NCBI GenBank assembly: GCA_030549775.1
Contig: CM060177.1
Location: 29,011,014 to 29,075,013, forward strand
Length of the DNA stretch: 64,000 nucleotides
Source of the DNA: Tamarix chinensis
Lineage: Eukaryota; Streptophyta; Magnoliopsida; Caryophyllales; Tamaricaceae
Direction: 5' to 3'
Shown: positions 24,936 to 36,118 of the stretch, piece by piece
Numbering within the stretch: the stretch's first letter is position 1
Layout: every line of letters starts with the position of its first letter
Made by a program: the position numbers and the translations under genes
The notes under the pieces: generated by a model
Databases searched by the model: none
The model's input: only the letters and a program-made list of their open reading frames with translations
Told to the model about the DNA's origin: nothing

Positions 24936-25850
24936 TGTAACACCCCAAAATTAGTACTAAAAAAATTTGTTTTTAGCAAAAGCATAAACATAAGCTAGCA
25001 AGTATTACTACCATACTTAGTATAACTATGGTCCACACCACTCTCATACTAAAGTAAGACTAAAATACTATGAATTAAAAACCAAAATATTACTAAAATA
25101 GATGGATCACTAAAATAATTTTAATAAATAATAAGATAGCAATAATGTATGGAAATCTACTCCATACAACGCATGAAAAAGGTGAAAGTGAAGACAAACA
25201 GATACAATGGGATAAAAAGTCCAAAAAGAGATATAATTTAAACATTGGCAACATTATCATTGAGTAATTATGACACACCATCTACAATAGTGTATTATCA
25301 TTACACAACCGTATAGAGTAGAACAATCTACCTTAAAGAGGTATGCATTTAACATATAAGGCCATATGCCATTATATAATAATAAAAACATGTGATAACA
25401 TGATTCATAATAATAAAGATAAAGTTATCCTAGTTAATCATAGATAATTTTCAAAATTATATTGTCATTATTCATGACCCATTTGAAAAGGGTGATTACA
25501 CTAGTTAAATGCTTACTGCCGGATAAGTTAGGGATATAGAAGGGTTCACCCACTTCCAATGCTCGTGTAAAATCCCCCATAGATATGTCGATAATAGTGG
25601 AGAAACAAAAATAGAATGATTTGAAAGGAACTAGTAGTGATGAGAAGAAAATCACACTAGTCAAAGGAGTTCAATAGGCTAAACAAGGGTTATAGGAGGT
25701 TGTGCCTTCATCCAATGTAAATGCTAATAGCCCTATAGGTTCGCCATATGTTATGGAGGTTCAAAAACAAAATGAATCAAAATAATCTATGATAAATGAG
25801 AAACTAAATTCGAATTATGAAATAAAAACCCATCATTAGAATACCTAACT
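24936..25850 (-). mobile_element. Ty3/gypsy LTR (minus), left
   Basis: The left edge TGTAACACCCCAAAA (24936) is the complement of the GGGGTGTTACA 3' end typical of a plant gypsy LTR group. Internal segments, especially ACATATAAGG..CATATAATAATA..GATAACATGATTCATAATA (25354-25415), match 36605-36665, and the U5 resembles that of the LTR ending at 11227. The right edge is uncertain; RT-like sequence starts at about 25855. Confidence 0.7.
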
Positions 25851-25854
25851 CTAC

Positions 25855-26050
25855 GATAAGAAGCTGATGGTACAATAACCTTTAGTCTATCTTTGAAAAA
25901 CTCTTGTCCCTTGGAGTTGGTCTAAAAAATCATTAATCCATGGGAAGGGATAACCATTCTTCATTGTCAACTAATTTAACTATTGATAATTGACACACAA
26001 GCAAAGACTATCATCCTTCGTTATAACAAATAAGATAAGTGCTCCCTAGA
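25855..26050 (-). pseudogene. Ty3/gypsy reverse transcriptase fragment
   Basis: Minus-strand frames from about 26045 downward give CLCVNYQ, LTMKNGYPFPWI and DFLDQLQGTRVF, matching the RT stretch LCVDYRxLNxxTxKNxYPLPRIDDLLDQLxGAxxFSKIDLRSGYHQ. Several stops and shifts are present. Only about 65 codons remain; it lies directly against the left LTR, so the rest of RT, RNase H and integrase has been lost. It is cut on the right by the copia LTR at 26056. Confidence 0.7.
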
Positions 26051-26055
26051 TGATG

Positions 26056-26471
26056 TGTTAGAATGTAGATTCTTGTTGTTGTATATGTTTTGTGAACTAA
26101 GGGGTTCTAAGAAAATTAAAATAGTATTCAGAGGTAAGAGAATACCTAGGGGAAAGTGGAGAAAAGAGAGGATAGATCAAAATTAAGAAAATTGTATTAT
26201 GATTTTTGATATCTAAAATGAGTACAGTACCCATATATATACAAGTAAAATGATGGAGGAGGGGAAGAAAAAATACCATGTTATCAAGGATAAAAAGTGA
26301 CCCTATCCTATATAGAGAGGAAACCCAAAAAGGGAGGTGTACAAGCTTACAATTTAGGATTGGTCCAACACAAAGATAGGCACACCTAGAAGTTTTTTGG
26401 CCCAATTTTAATCCATTGGGAAAATATTCAAGGGCTTAATAGTCTTAGTTGAGAAAAAACCCATATCATCA
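26056..26471 (-). mobile_element. copia-type 3' LTR (minus), inserted in gypsy RT
   Basis: On the minus strand the segment starts TGATGATATGGG (26471) and ends ACATTCTAACA (26056), TG...CA, 416 bp. It has a TATATATATGGG promoter-like box near 26235 and a CT-rich leader. The purine tract AAAGGGAG directly before its minus-strand start marks it as a 3' LTR. The left flank is the gypsy RT fragment. No matching 5' LTR or clear 5-bp duplication was found. Confidence 0.65.
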
Positions 26472-26479
26472 CTCCCTTT
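26472..26479 (-). other. polypurine tract
   Basis: Minus-strand AAAGGGAG abuts the TG of the LTR, as expected for the plus-strand primer of reverse transcription. Confidence 0.6.
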
Positions 26480-26489
26480 AAAATTTCAT

Positions 26490-27820
26490 TTACAACGTTA
26501 GCTACTTCCATGGGGTAGACAAGCTATACTTCTATAACACAACCGATGATCACATCTATATATTAAATGTGTTAATCAAGAAGACCTTAATGCAAATCAT
26601 GTACAAAGATTATATCATGAAAAACCAACGGACAAGATTACACATCAATGTGTCTATGAGACACATTTATAGACAAGGATGAATAAAGTTACACATAAAT
26701 GACCATTAGGTACTCCATACACATCAATGATAAAGGACAAATAAATTACATAAAATGAGCATTAGACACCACATACACAATACTAACTGGTAATGGACAA
26801 AATCATTCATTTAAAGTTTATCTAAAAATTGATACATGAACAATCTAGTCGCTCCACACTATCAAGAAGAAAACGAAACTAAAAAAATCATCATTTATCA
26901 TAAAATTTAAAATTTAAATCTCAATAAAAATATGATAGTGCCAAAAAGATGGCTTTTTAGACAAGCCTTATTTCCTTACTCCCACGTGTCTAAATTAGAG
27001 AAAAAATATATAAATCATAAGGGTTGCACAACCTTAGCTACAACTATTATAAAAGGAAAACTTTCCTATGTCATTTAAGGCCATATGTTCTTCCACCTCC
27101 ATATTGCATAAGAAATGGAAAAAAATCAAGGATTTGATTTTACGTTTTGTCTCCTCTAAAGGTTTTATTCACCAATCAATCTTTTACCCAATTTCAAGAA
27201 GTTACCATAAGAAATGAACATACAGAACTTAGAGAACTCTTTATCTTTCAAATTAAAAACTAATTATTTTCAACTATGTAACATCCCTATATATATATAT
27301 ATTCCTTCAACTTATTCTCTTTCCCTACTCCTGAATTTACAACTCTTTATCTTCCTCAACTTCCGTGCTCTATTTTTTCATCACAAAAAATTATTCAAAC
27401 CTCTCTCTATATGCTTGAAGCCTAAAAGTATCCATCTTTGATCCTTCATCAAGGAATTTTTCACACTATTGGTGTCTTCATCCATAGACATATTTGAAAC
27501 TCCTATCGTTATTGCCATAAGTGGAGGAATACAACACAACAAACTTGTAAATACTAGTTGAATGTGTGGAGCTCACGTTGCCAATACACCAAACACTAGT
27601 TCTCTTGAAAGACCTAGTAATATCCCTACCATTCTGAAAGATATTTTATTAAAAAATATTACCCACTCTTTATATTCCCCTAATTATTAGTCTTCAAACA
27701 CCTCAATCACACTCACAACTTCTTCTTATCTTTAAGTCCAATAAACCATCTGATCCCTTCATCCACTTACAACCTTCCTTTTTCTCTCAACATATCTAAA
27801 CCCTCATCTCATGACTTGGG
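26490..27820. other. unassigned region upstream of Transposase_28-like gene
   Basis: No recognised coding similarity. At about 26610-26820 a roughly 65-bp degenerate repeat occurs (GACCATTAGG..ACACATCAATG, then GAGCATTAGACACC..). A plus-strand TATAAAAGGAAAA box at about 27050 could serve the downstream gene, but this is inference. (TA)n lies at 27289-27302. Confidence 0.4.
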
Positions 27821-27829
27821 TACTCTTCT

Positions 27830-30740
27830 CCTAAGTAACATTACTGAGGCGTAGCTTGACCAACTTCATCTCATATACCATTTTCCTTCTACCCTTACAT
27901 TAAGTAAACCAGCCCCATTGGGCAGAGACAATAATCCCCCAAATATATGCATAACCCTTTACATTGAGGCCCTATATGGCTTTATACATTTTCCTTTACA
28001 CCCCTTTATTAGAGAACTTCTCCAAGATTGTTGTTTAATCCTTTTCTCAATTTGTCCCTAATGCTTAGAGAATGGTGAATGGATTTTTGCATGATTGTTG
28101 TTTGCTAGATGTCAGACTAATAATAGATTTGCTTAGGCACTTTTTAAAAATATTAAACTATTTCTCAACCAAGCTTTTATTCCATCTAAACAAAAGGAGA
28201 CCATAACTTCATCAAATAGGCTTAGTATTCTATAAATAGATGGAATTCTCAATACTTCATTATTTTAGAGGACGCTAAGTGGGATATGCCTAAATAGAGG
28301 AAGTTGAATCATGATGCCTGAGAGTGTCCACCCTTCTTGTTAGAGTTATAAGCTAAAATAAACACGTTTCATGAGTTGGTGTAGGAAAAATTTATTATAA
28401 ATAACAATAAAGTTGTGAACAACCCTATAATTCTCAAGAAGATAGGGTTATATCCCACCATTAGTAAGTAAATTGTTCCCTTTTCATCATTTTCATTTAT
28501 TTACTGAACTAATAAGTCTTTCTACTAATATAGTTTTCTTCTCTCAACTATAGAGTGTGATGAATGGAAAACTAAGCAACAAGTTGTCCCTTTAACCTTC
28601 ATTACGGGTAAAAAGGCCTACTATTTTCCTCTAGGAGGGACATTAATAGCTGGGGCTACAAAATGAAAGATATGTTTTTCAATAATATATTACTGCTGTA
28701 ATTATTTCATTTATCATCATGCTCTAAAAATTCCTTTATATCACTATTTTCTTAGGATGTAGAAGGAATCACAAAACTAGGTCGTAAAACGGGAAAAAAA
28801 TAAGGTTAGTAACATTCATTCTATGATCATCATCAACTATTTTAATGAACTTATCCTAGAGTTTATCAAATCTTATAATAAACACATTTATATGTTCTTT
28901 GATACCTATAATAAAATTGTTCTCGAGTCCATCCGCTCCCATCAGGAACAAGCTTTTTATGTATGTCGCCTCTTTATATGTACATGTTCTTGAATTCTAA
29001 GTTTTATCGTTTTATCATATTTGATTATCCCTTAGTGTAAAGTATCAATAATTATCCAAAATCCTATCTACCTTTTTAGGAGGAATCTCGTCCTAAAGCA
29101 ACCCTCAAGGTTCCAAGGGTTAGGAAGGTTCCACAACCTTAATCTCACCAATTTACTACCACCCCTAAGCCATCAAAATTAAAGAAAAATGAAAATTTCA
29201 CGAGCCACATCAAAAACCTATTCAAAGAAAGGGAAATGAATTTTTATACCCTTTCTTGAAGGAACCCAAAATTTATATCTTATCATATATTGAAGAGACT
29301 CCAGTGCCAAAGAGAGCATAATCCTCTTAGAAGAAGAAGAGAGTGATCATATAGAAGCAAAAGGGAGACAAAATATGAATGTAGAAGCCAACACTATTCC
29401 TTCTCCCAAAAGCATAAGTTGACAAAGTGTATGAGGCTCCTCATAAATATCCTTTGGACTTGAGAGTGCTAACGACCACATACAAGCAATTATTATGCTA
29501 GAATGTTGTGATACTAGGGTACTTGAACTAGAATCTTTCCCTTTGAGAAAATTATTTTGTGAAAGGGACTCTAAAGTGTTCATTGAATATTATGGATCCA
29601 CTTTAACTATTCCTAGTAATTTTTCCTTCTTTAACTACCACCCAGATGACAATGTTGGTCTCAAATTGGCTAAGGACATAATGCTTGGCTAGGATAAGGA
29701 AATAAGTAAAGGTATTAAAGCAACAACCCTACCAAGGGATGATTTAAACCTCTCCTTTTGGGTACAACATAATTAGTAATTTTATATACAAGAAAACTTC
29801 AATTTGAGAGCTTTAATAATTATTTTAATGTCATCAACAACATTTATTTATGCCAAAGAAGATCTTTTATGAATTTACTCAATGTACTAACCACTTTCAA
29901 TGGATAGAGGATAGATATGAAAAACTCCAAGGTTACCACTCAACTCTAAAAACCAAAAAGGAATCCATTGTGGTTATAGTTACCGAGATGAAAATTGAGA
30001 AGATCACATTAAAGTCCACCTCAGCCAATGTAAACTTTTTGAAGGATCATGTTTCTATCATAGATGAATGTCTTAAAAGAGAAAAACAATCAAATAAGGT
30101 TGATACACCATTTTTGAAGGTTAACGCTATCCATCTAGAAGATGGCTTTTGAAATGAAGGAAACTTGAATGATTAACTATCTTCTACGAAAAAAAATGGC
30201 TGATAGATGCTAGGAGGGTTCAAATGTATTATAAGCTAATAAATATTTGGTGATAGAAATCAATACACTTAATAATAAGATAATTAGGTACGATGTCAAG
30301 TATGAGGAGATAGAAAAAGCCCTGGAACAAAAATAAGCCAAGATTGAACAACTATGTTTGGAAGCTACTAAGAAGGACATAACAAACAATGTTGAAATAA
30401 GGTATCTTTAGGAACGACTGATAAGGGCCAAGAAATTGGTTGAGTCTTCTAAAAAAGATATGAAAAAGTGCATCAAGAAGGATATTATTGATGCCAAGCC
30501 AAGAAACTATCACAAGGCTATAGATAACTACTTGGAAAGCAAAGAGTTTGCACATTATGAATGAAAAAATCAATCTCAGTGGTATGCTTATGGTGCCTAA
30601 AAAATGCATGATTAGTTTAAGACATTAGTAAAGAGTGCAAATAGCTACAAAATCCAAACAAAGAATTATAATGTGGCCAAGATTTGGAAAACATATTTTT
30701 TCCTAAAAAGGTTGATAGTGAAGAAGATAACTCTTGAATA
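27830..30740 (+). pseudogene. 'putative gypsy-type transposon' (Transposase_28-like) pseudogene
   Basis: Plus-strand frames resemble the plant family annotated as putative gypsy-type transposon (Pfam Transposase_28). At about 27990-28100 they read PLHPFIRELLQDC, then QFVPNA, a TAG where the family has Trp, and RMVNGF; the family pattern is LHPFxRxLL...LxPNAWRxxxGF. A middle segment (about 28560-28670; ECDEWKTKQQVVPLTF) fits the central part. A Lys/Glu-rich coiled-coil-like tail is open at 29850-30152 and continues in broken frames to about 30740. I count many stops, so it is dead. It is oriented opposite to the Tat-like integrase fragment at 31770-32560, matching extra antisense ORFs placed 3' of pol in some Tat-lineage elements. 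The family has no established biochemical function that I can state. Confidence 0.5.
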
Positions 30741-31194
30741 TATAGTTTTTATTTTCATTTTCATTTTTATCATCTTTATATAAACTTTTTCATACCCTTG
30801 AGATCTGGAATGATTATGAAACAATTTATTATCTTGATTTATTCATAGAATCTTAATAATCCAGTGATGCTGAGGCTAAAACATTTTGTAATACTTTGGT
30901 AGTGTCTCACAAAAGTAAGGTTTGATCCAGACACCATTAATTGATCAAATTGAATGGATCAACCATACCCCTCAATATTTGGGCTCAATGTTCTCATCAC
31001 ATTGATTGAGGATCACACCATGGGAGTCTAGGCTTAGCACCTAAAAAGCCGCCAGGTGTGCTTGAGTGGGCTCGGTGGCCTTGGTACATTAACCAAATAC
31101 ACAACATAGAGTGTAAGCTTAGTGAGTGATGGAGATTCGATATTTCATCTCACTAGGTTTTATTATCTTCTTCTAATCTTCTATGCTCAACTAA
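30741..31194. other. spacer, no gene recognised
   Basis: A slightly more GC-rich stretch (AAGCCGCCAGGTGTGCTTG near 31049) without recognised coding potential. Confidence 0.5.
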
Positions 31195-31199
31195 CTCTA

Positions 31200-31550
31200 T
31201 ATTTGAGGGGTTATGTATGGAGCCTGAAAACCTCTTTGTTTGAAGGATTACGTATATGGAGCTTGACAGCTTATTTGTATGAAGGCTTATGTATAGATCT
31301 TTTCTAACAAATTTTTTGTTTGAGGGCTTGCGTATATGGAGTTATATGACCTATTTGTATGAGGACTTACAAATAGAGATTTTCCGATGGCCTTATTATT
31401 TGAGGGCATACATATATTAGCTTGATGGCTTATTAATATGCGTATAGAGAATTTTTTCTGGCCTTTTTTGAGGGCTTACATATAGATCTTTGGTTGACCA
31501 TCTCTTTATTTGAGGGTTTACATATAGAGCTTAAGCTTTGTGTTATTGGC
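31200..31550. repeat. degenerate ~40-bp tandem array, about 9 units
   Basis: The motif TTTGAGGGCTTAC(A/G)TATA, usually followed by GAGCTTGATGGCC, recurs at about 31202, 31238, 31274, 31318, 31355, 31400, 31435, 31467 and 31509. It lies between the Tat-like integrase and the antisense Transposase_28-like gene, where Tat-lineage elements often carry variable tandem repeats. Confidence 0.8.
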
Positions 31551-31582
31551 AAGCATATTTGGTAAAAAAACATAGTGTAAAC

Positions 31583-31585
<3 letters not shown>

Positions 31586-31657
<72 letters not shown>
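31586..31657. repeat. (AT)n microsatellite
   Basis: An AT run of about 70 bp following the 40-bp array. Confidence 0.95.
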
Positions 31658-31659
<2 letters not shown>

Positions 31660-31769
31660 ATTTATTCCTTTACCTACATTAATAGGTAGACATAGTATAC
31701 AAATTAAAATGTAACAAAGATCATTGATAAGTAAAAATAAATATTACAAATTATATTTTCTTAAATGTT

Positions 31770-32560
31770 TAGCATTCTAAGAATTTAAGATATATCATCT
31801 TTCTTCATTAGCTAATATGAACATGGCTGGCCGAACTTGCTCCATTACTTGATATGAAACTTCTCATTTAGCTACTAATTTGCCTTGGCCCTCATTACTC
31901 TAAAACATAGCCTTCCTTAATGCCCAGTCCCTGATACTTAATTGTGTAGGTTTGACTCTTTTGGATTAATATTTAATTTCCTGTTGTATGTATTTAACAA
32001 ACCACATTTGACCTAAATCTCTTTTCTCTTCTAGAAACTCCTCAATTTTTAAGGCCTCTTCATTATATTTATGATCATACTAGTTGGTTCTATATGAACT
32101 TATTTTTTATTCCATTGGTAGGACTACCTTAACTCCGAATTCTCAACTGAAAGGCATTTCACCTATTGGGTTCTTTATAATTGTCTCGACATCCTATAAT
32201 ATTCCTAAAAGTTCATCCACCCCTCCACCATCTTGGTACCATTCAATTGGCGTCTTTGCGTTCCAAGTATTCCATTATTTTCATGTTTGGGTTAACCATT
32301 ACATTATATTGAAAATAATGAGGAAACTATTCTTGAGATACTAATTGTCCCATGAAAAAGGCTATGTAATAAAAATTATTTGTGGATGAGCTACTGAATT
32401 AAATTTACAATCAATTTTCTAATTTTTTGAAAATTGCCTTTATTTATTATTGTTGAATTGTATACCATTGTCAATTATAATTGCTTGATGAATTCCAAAG
32501 CTACAAATTTTTGTTAGTTCCATTTGTATGATGACCATTCGTTATCCCTCATCCCATCAA
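31770..32560 (-). pseudogene. Tat-lineage Ty3/gypsy integrase fragment
   Basis: Read on the minus strand from about 32560 down, the frames give IIIDNGIQF (the integrase IVSDNGxQF segment with catalytic Asp), FNSVAHPQ, GVDELLGIL, GEMPFS, KVVLPME, NEEALKIEEFLEEKRD, LRKAML and GKLVAKWEVSYQV. These appear in the order of the integrase core C-terminal half and GPY/F-like tail of Tat/Athila-type elements (SVAHPQTNGQ ... WVDELPxxLWAYRTT ... GETPFSLxYG ... EEKR ... VLRK ... GKLxxxWEGPY). Multiple TAG/TGA stops replace Trp and Gln codons. Only the distal integrase remains; the RT that should precede it is not adjacent, where a protease fragment is found instead. Confidence 0.82.
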
Positions 32561-32799
32561 AGTCAACCTTTTTATTTCTTACCCACATATAATATTCATG
32601 TAGAGAAACTTTGTTGTTCATTTTTTAGTAATTTTTGTTAGGGCTTCTCCCAAAAAATGTCGAGGAAGTTACATGTAACGATAATATCCTTTAACAACAT
32701 GAAATCAACACTCAAATCTCATATGCTATATAAGTATATGGGATAACCTCTACACATCAACTAATAAAGTGTAAGGATAGATAGAACCTTCAATGTAGG

Positions 32800-33240
32800 C
32801 CTAGGTTTGCATTTTTGGGAAGATACCCTATCATCCTCAGATCCCCTAAGTATTATATACTCATGTGTGTAGTCATTAACCTTCTAATATCTCCCTAACA
32901 TATCTGTACCCACAATAACATCAAAGTTAGTCAAATCCAACTTTATTAGGTTCATGAAGAAATCCACACCATCTAAACCTAAGGCCACATCAGATTACAG
33001 ACTAGTGCATGCAAGCCTATTTCCAGAAGGCAAGGTAACAACAAAATATATATAATAAAAAGGAATTAGAGAAACTCTACCAACAAATCTAGATGATATC
33101 AACAAATGAGAAGCACAAAAAATCAAATGACACTTAGGTTGGCAAGGATAGTAAAAGAACTTGTGATAATGTCTAATTGTCAGTTGATCTCTATCCAACT
33201 CATCACAATCAGGCACCCACTTGAAAGTCTACCCATATAT
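32800..33240 (-). pseudogene. Ty3/gypsy aspartic protease fragment
   Basis: Minus-strand frames give CASHLLISSRFV (family DxGATHSFISxxFV, active-site region lost), then VTLPSGNRLACTS, GLDGVDFFMNLIKLDLTNFD and VIVGTDML (family DLIVLDMxDFDVILGMDWL). This is an RVP_2-type retropepsin of gypsy elements, broken by frameshifts, with the catalytic Asp-Thr/Ser-Gly no longer visible. Together with the gag piece at 35130-36100 and the RT piece at 25855-26050 it probably belongs to the minus-strand gypsy element whose LTRs are at 36119 and 24936. Confidence 0.65.
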
Positions 33241-33329
33241 CCTCCAACACCCTACAACTATCCCTTATTGCGGGATAATGATCAACACATATTTTTAGCT
33301 ATTTTATACCCCTTAAATCCAAACTTTTG

Positions 33330-34945
33330 AGTCATTTATTTAAATAATATATGAGGTTATTTATATTATTTTTAATTATACGCTTAAATTATAATATCAT
33401 ATATCAAATAAATTTTGATCTTAAATTAAACTCATGCACGAGTTTTGACAACATATAATATTTTGACCATGATTTTCATGTATAAATTTCAATTTAGGTG
33501 CAAATATAAAATCAAGACTTACAACTTATAGTTATAGTATTTTCTCTAAATCTAACCATAATGGTCATAAATTAGCATAAAGTTACGGCCAAAGTCATTG
33601 GCTAAGATAAACATTTGTCAAAAATACGTTCACCATACTTTTATTAAACTTCTTTTTCTTATCTATTAGGTTTGGTAGTCCATGTAGATCAACAAGAGTA
33701 GCTAAATAGGGAAAAAATAGAGAAAAGTGCAACACAAAAAGGAGCAAAGTTGTGCGAGAGAGGGGGGGGGGTATGAGAAAGAGTTAGCATGCAAAAACAA
33801 CAACTAAACACGTAGTAGTAACAACTAACAACCAAGAAAATATAACAGAGAGGGACCACATCTGAGTCTTTGGACAACTGATATCCGATGAGACCTGCGT
33901 TAAACAAAAAGGTTAGGCAGCAATATATATACATATCGACGTCGCAAAGAATGAGAGAGGCTGCACAGTAACAGAACGCAACGTCACGGAACCAACGGAA
34001 CATGCTGAAAAAGAAACGAAGCACGACACATAAGAGAAGAAAAGAGCAACGACGCACACCGATGCACAACGCTAAACAACAGGAACATGAAGTCGAAACA
34101 ACATTATTATTCAATCCAATTTCGGATCCCAATTCCTATAATTTTATATTTTAATATTTTCATATTCAATAGTTTTTGTACAATTAAATTATTTCTATAA
34201 TGGTATATTTGTCTTAAGTAATATTATGTTCTAACCTTTTTTATTGCCAAAGATATGTTAAAATCATATTCTTTATATTAATTAATTAATTTTGCTTGAT
34301 TTATAAATTACCTAATGTGTTTTATATTATTGTCCTTAACTGTGTTTAATTAATAGCTAGTGTGACAATCTTTAATTAATGTTTAAAAAGTTGAGTTGAA
34401 AGGAAGAACTAATGTTGCACTTTATGTTGAATAATATAAATAGAAATTGAATGAGTAATGAGAATAATTACATAATTATACAACAATAGGAGAGAATAAT
34501 TAATTAATTAAACCTAGATCAACGTTTTTTGTTTAAATAAATTGACTAGAGTTAGTATGACTATTAATTAGTAATAGGATTATGTAATTTGAGGAAGTAC
34601 CTTAGGTATATATTTTCATTGGTACATAGTTGGTAATTGAAAAAGTGAAGAAGTTGGTTAATTAAATTCATATTTGGACAGTGGTGAATTTGGGATCCTT
34701 TGTAATTTTTATAAATTGAATTGATCATTATTAGATTTTGTTTACTTTTAGTTTATTGATTTTTTATTTGAAATTTGTAGTTTAGAATAATATTTGTTTC
34801 TTTATTTTACTTTAATCACATAGGTTTGATTAGACTGATTAGAGTCTCTAACTTATTATTGTTTTCTATGGAAATGATAATTAAATAATCTTAGTGCTCC
34901 GTATTACTTGTGACCCGTATACTCATCGATATTTGATTAACATAA
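33330..34945 (+). mobile_element. probable solo LTR or LTR fragment between protease and gag
   Basis: The plus strand ends with GTGACCCGTATACTCATCG and ATATTTGATTAACA (34910-34942), a pattern typical of LTR 3' ends in plant retrotransposons (a CGTATACTxG element shortly before a ...CA end). This segment separates the protease (33240) from the gag piece (34960 on) of the minus-strand gypsy element, so it looks like a later insertion. The left end and target duplication are not resolved. Confidence 0.4.
33690..34132. other. CpG-rich, purine-biased patch
   Basis: Unlike its neighbours this patch has many CpG dinucleotides (for example ACGTCGCAAAG at 33940 and CAACGACGCACACCG at 34047) and is strongly A/G-biased on the plus strand, with a G run near 33762. 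The minus strand stays open for 147 codons, Cys/Phe/Leu-rich and without domain similarity; I attribute this to base composition and do not call it a gene. It may be the LTR leader or regulatory part of the insertion. Confidence 0.5.
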
Positions 34946-34959
34946 GATAAATAAGATAT

Positions 34960-36100
34960 GTGTACTATCCCTTGATTTCTCCACTCTTCCCACTATAAGA
35001 TGTTAATGGTGCACTTTGGTGTTCCTACTAACGTACTATAGTTGCTACTCCTAGTGGAGCATGACCACCTTGAACCATACCCTAGGAAGCTCTTAACACT
35101 CAAGCTGATGATGATGCATCTTGGTTCAAATTCAACACTGAACAAAAAATTTAGAATAGTCTCTACCTAATGATTCTACTATATATAAAATGCTTCATCT
35201 GACCCTATACTCTATATTGGCCACCATACTTCCTTCTAGTTTACTATTGCACCCTATAATCACCACTCTGATACACTGGCTTCCTCTTACTTGTAAAGAA
35301 CACAACATTCCATCTTTGAACTACCTTTACAACCTCATTCAAGTTCTCATACGTGACCATCAGCTTGGCAAAGGCAGAACTTGAAATTAATTAATGGATA
35401 TGGGTCTTTAGCCCCTTCTCAAACTGATGTATACACATCTTCTTACTCCCACCCCCCTTGGGTGCAAAGTATATAAGATACAAGAATCATAGACACCACT
35501 CATCAATAGAATAAGTGCCTCAGAAAAGCATCATGAATTGGTTGTAAATGTCACTTCGCACATGAGTAAGGTTGTTGACCTCTCCACCAATCTTTAGCAT
35601 GACCCTCTAGAAACAACACAATAACTTTCTCTTTCATATTAGGTGGACACTCTTAAGACTAATAGACTTTCTTGAACTCACAAATCCAATTCTCCAAGGC
35701 TAATGGATCATTTGTGGCCATGAATGCAAATGGGAATGATAAGATGTTCTATGCAACTAGTCCTCTTGATTAATTAACTTTGTTATATGAACTGATATTT
35801 GAAACGACAATGGAGGTGGTGGTGATTGAGCTTGTCTCCATAACATCACAATGATTAGCTCATCAATTTGAGCAATATAAGCATTTTGGGTCGCCATGAG
35901 CCATAAAACAACAATATGTAAGAGAAAATTTCTATCTTACTAACACTGAAAGGTTAGTTACACTACCGCATATAAAGACACCTATATTGTCCATCCCATG
36001 TTTTTCTTTTACAACTATTCTGGAAATTCTCAAAGGATCACCACTTAGATAGAGGAACGTTAAAACCCAAATTTTTGAAAATAAAACTTTAGTTTTAAAA
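34960..36100 (-). pseudogene. Ty3/gypsy gag fragment
   Basis: Minus-strand frames from about 35780 downward give MATNDPLALENWICEFKKVY, then PPNMKEKVIVLFLEGHAKDWW (about 35640-35580), FAPKGGG and FEKGLKTHIH. These follow the Retrotrans_gag pattern DPxxAExWLxxxEKxFxxL ... FxLxGxAxxWW ... FxxLxxGxxxVxEYxxxFxxLxRYAP ... FxxGLxxxI. A CCHC knuckle expected downstream is not recognisable. Stops are frequent. The position, directly inside the primer-binding site and LTR at 36108-36119, fits the 5' end of a minus-strand gypsy element. Confidence 0.7.
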
Positions 36101-36107
36101 CCAAATC

Positions 36108-36118
36108 TATGATACCAA
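36108..36118 (-). other. gypsy primer-binding site
   Basis: Minus-strand TGGTATCATAG matches TGGTATCAGAG (initiator tRNA-Met primer) with one change and sits at the LTR edge. Confidence 0.7.

Noticed and set aside
33689..34132. 147-codon open frame on the minus strand
   Set aside because: Cys/Phe/Leu/Val-rich without domain similarity; explained by the purine bias of the plus strand and by unusual CpG content.
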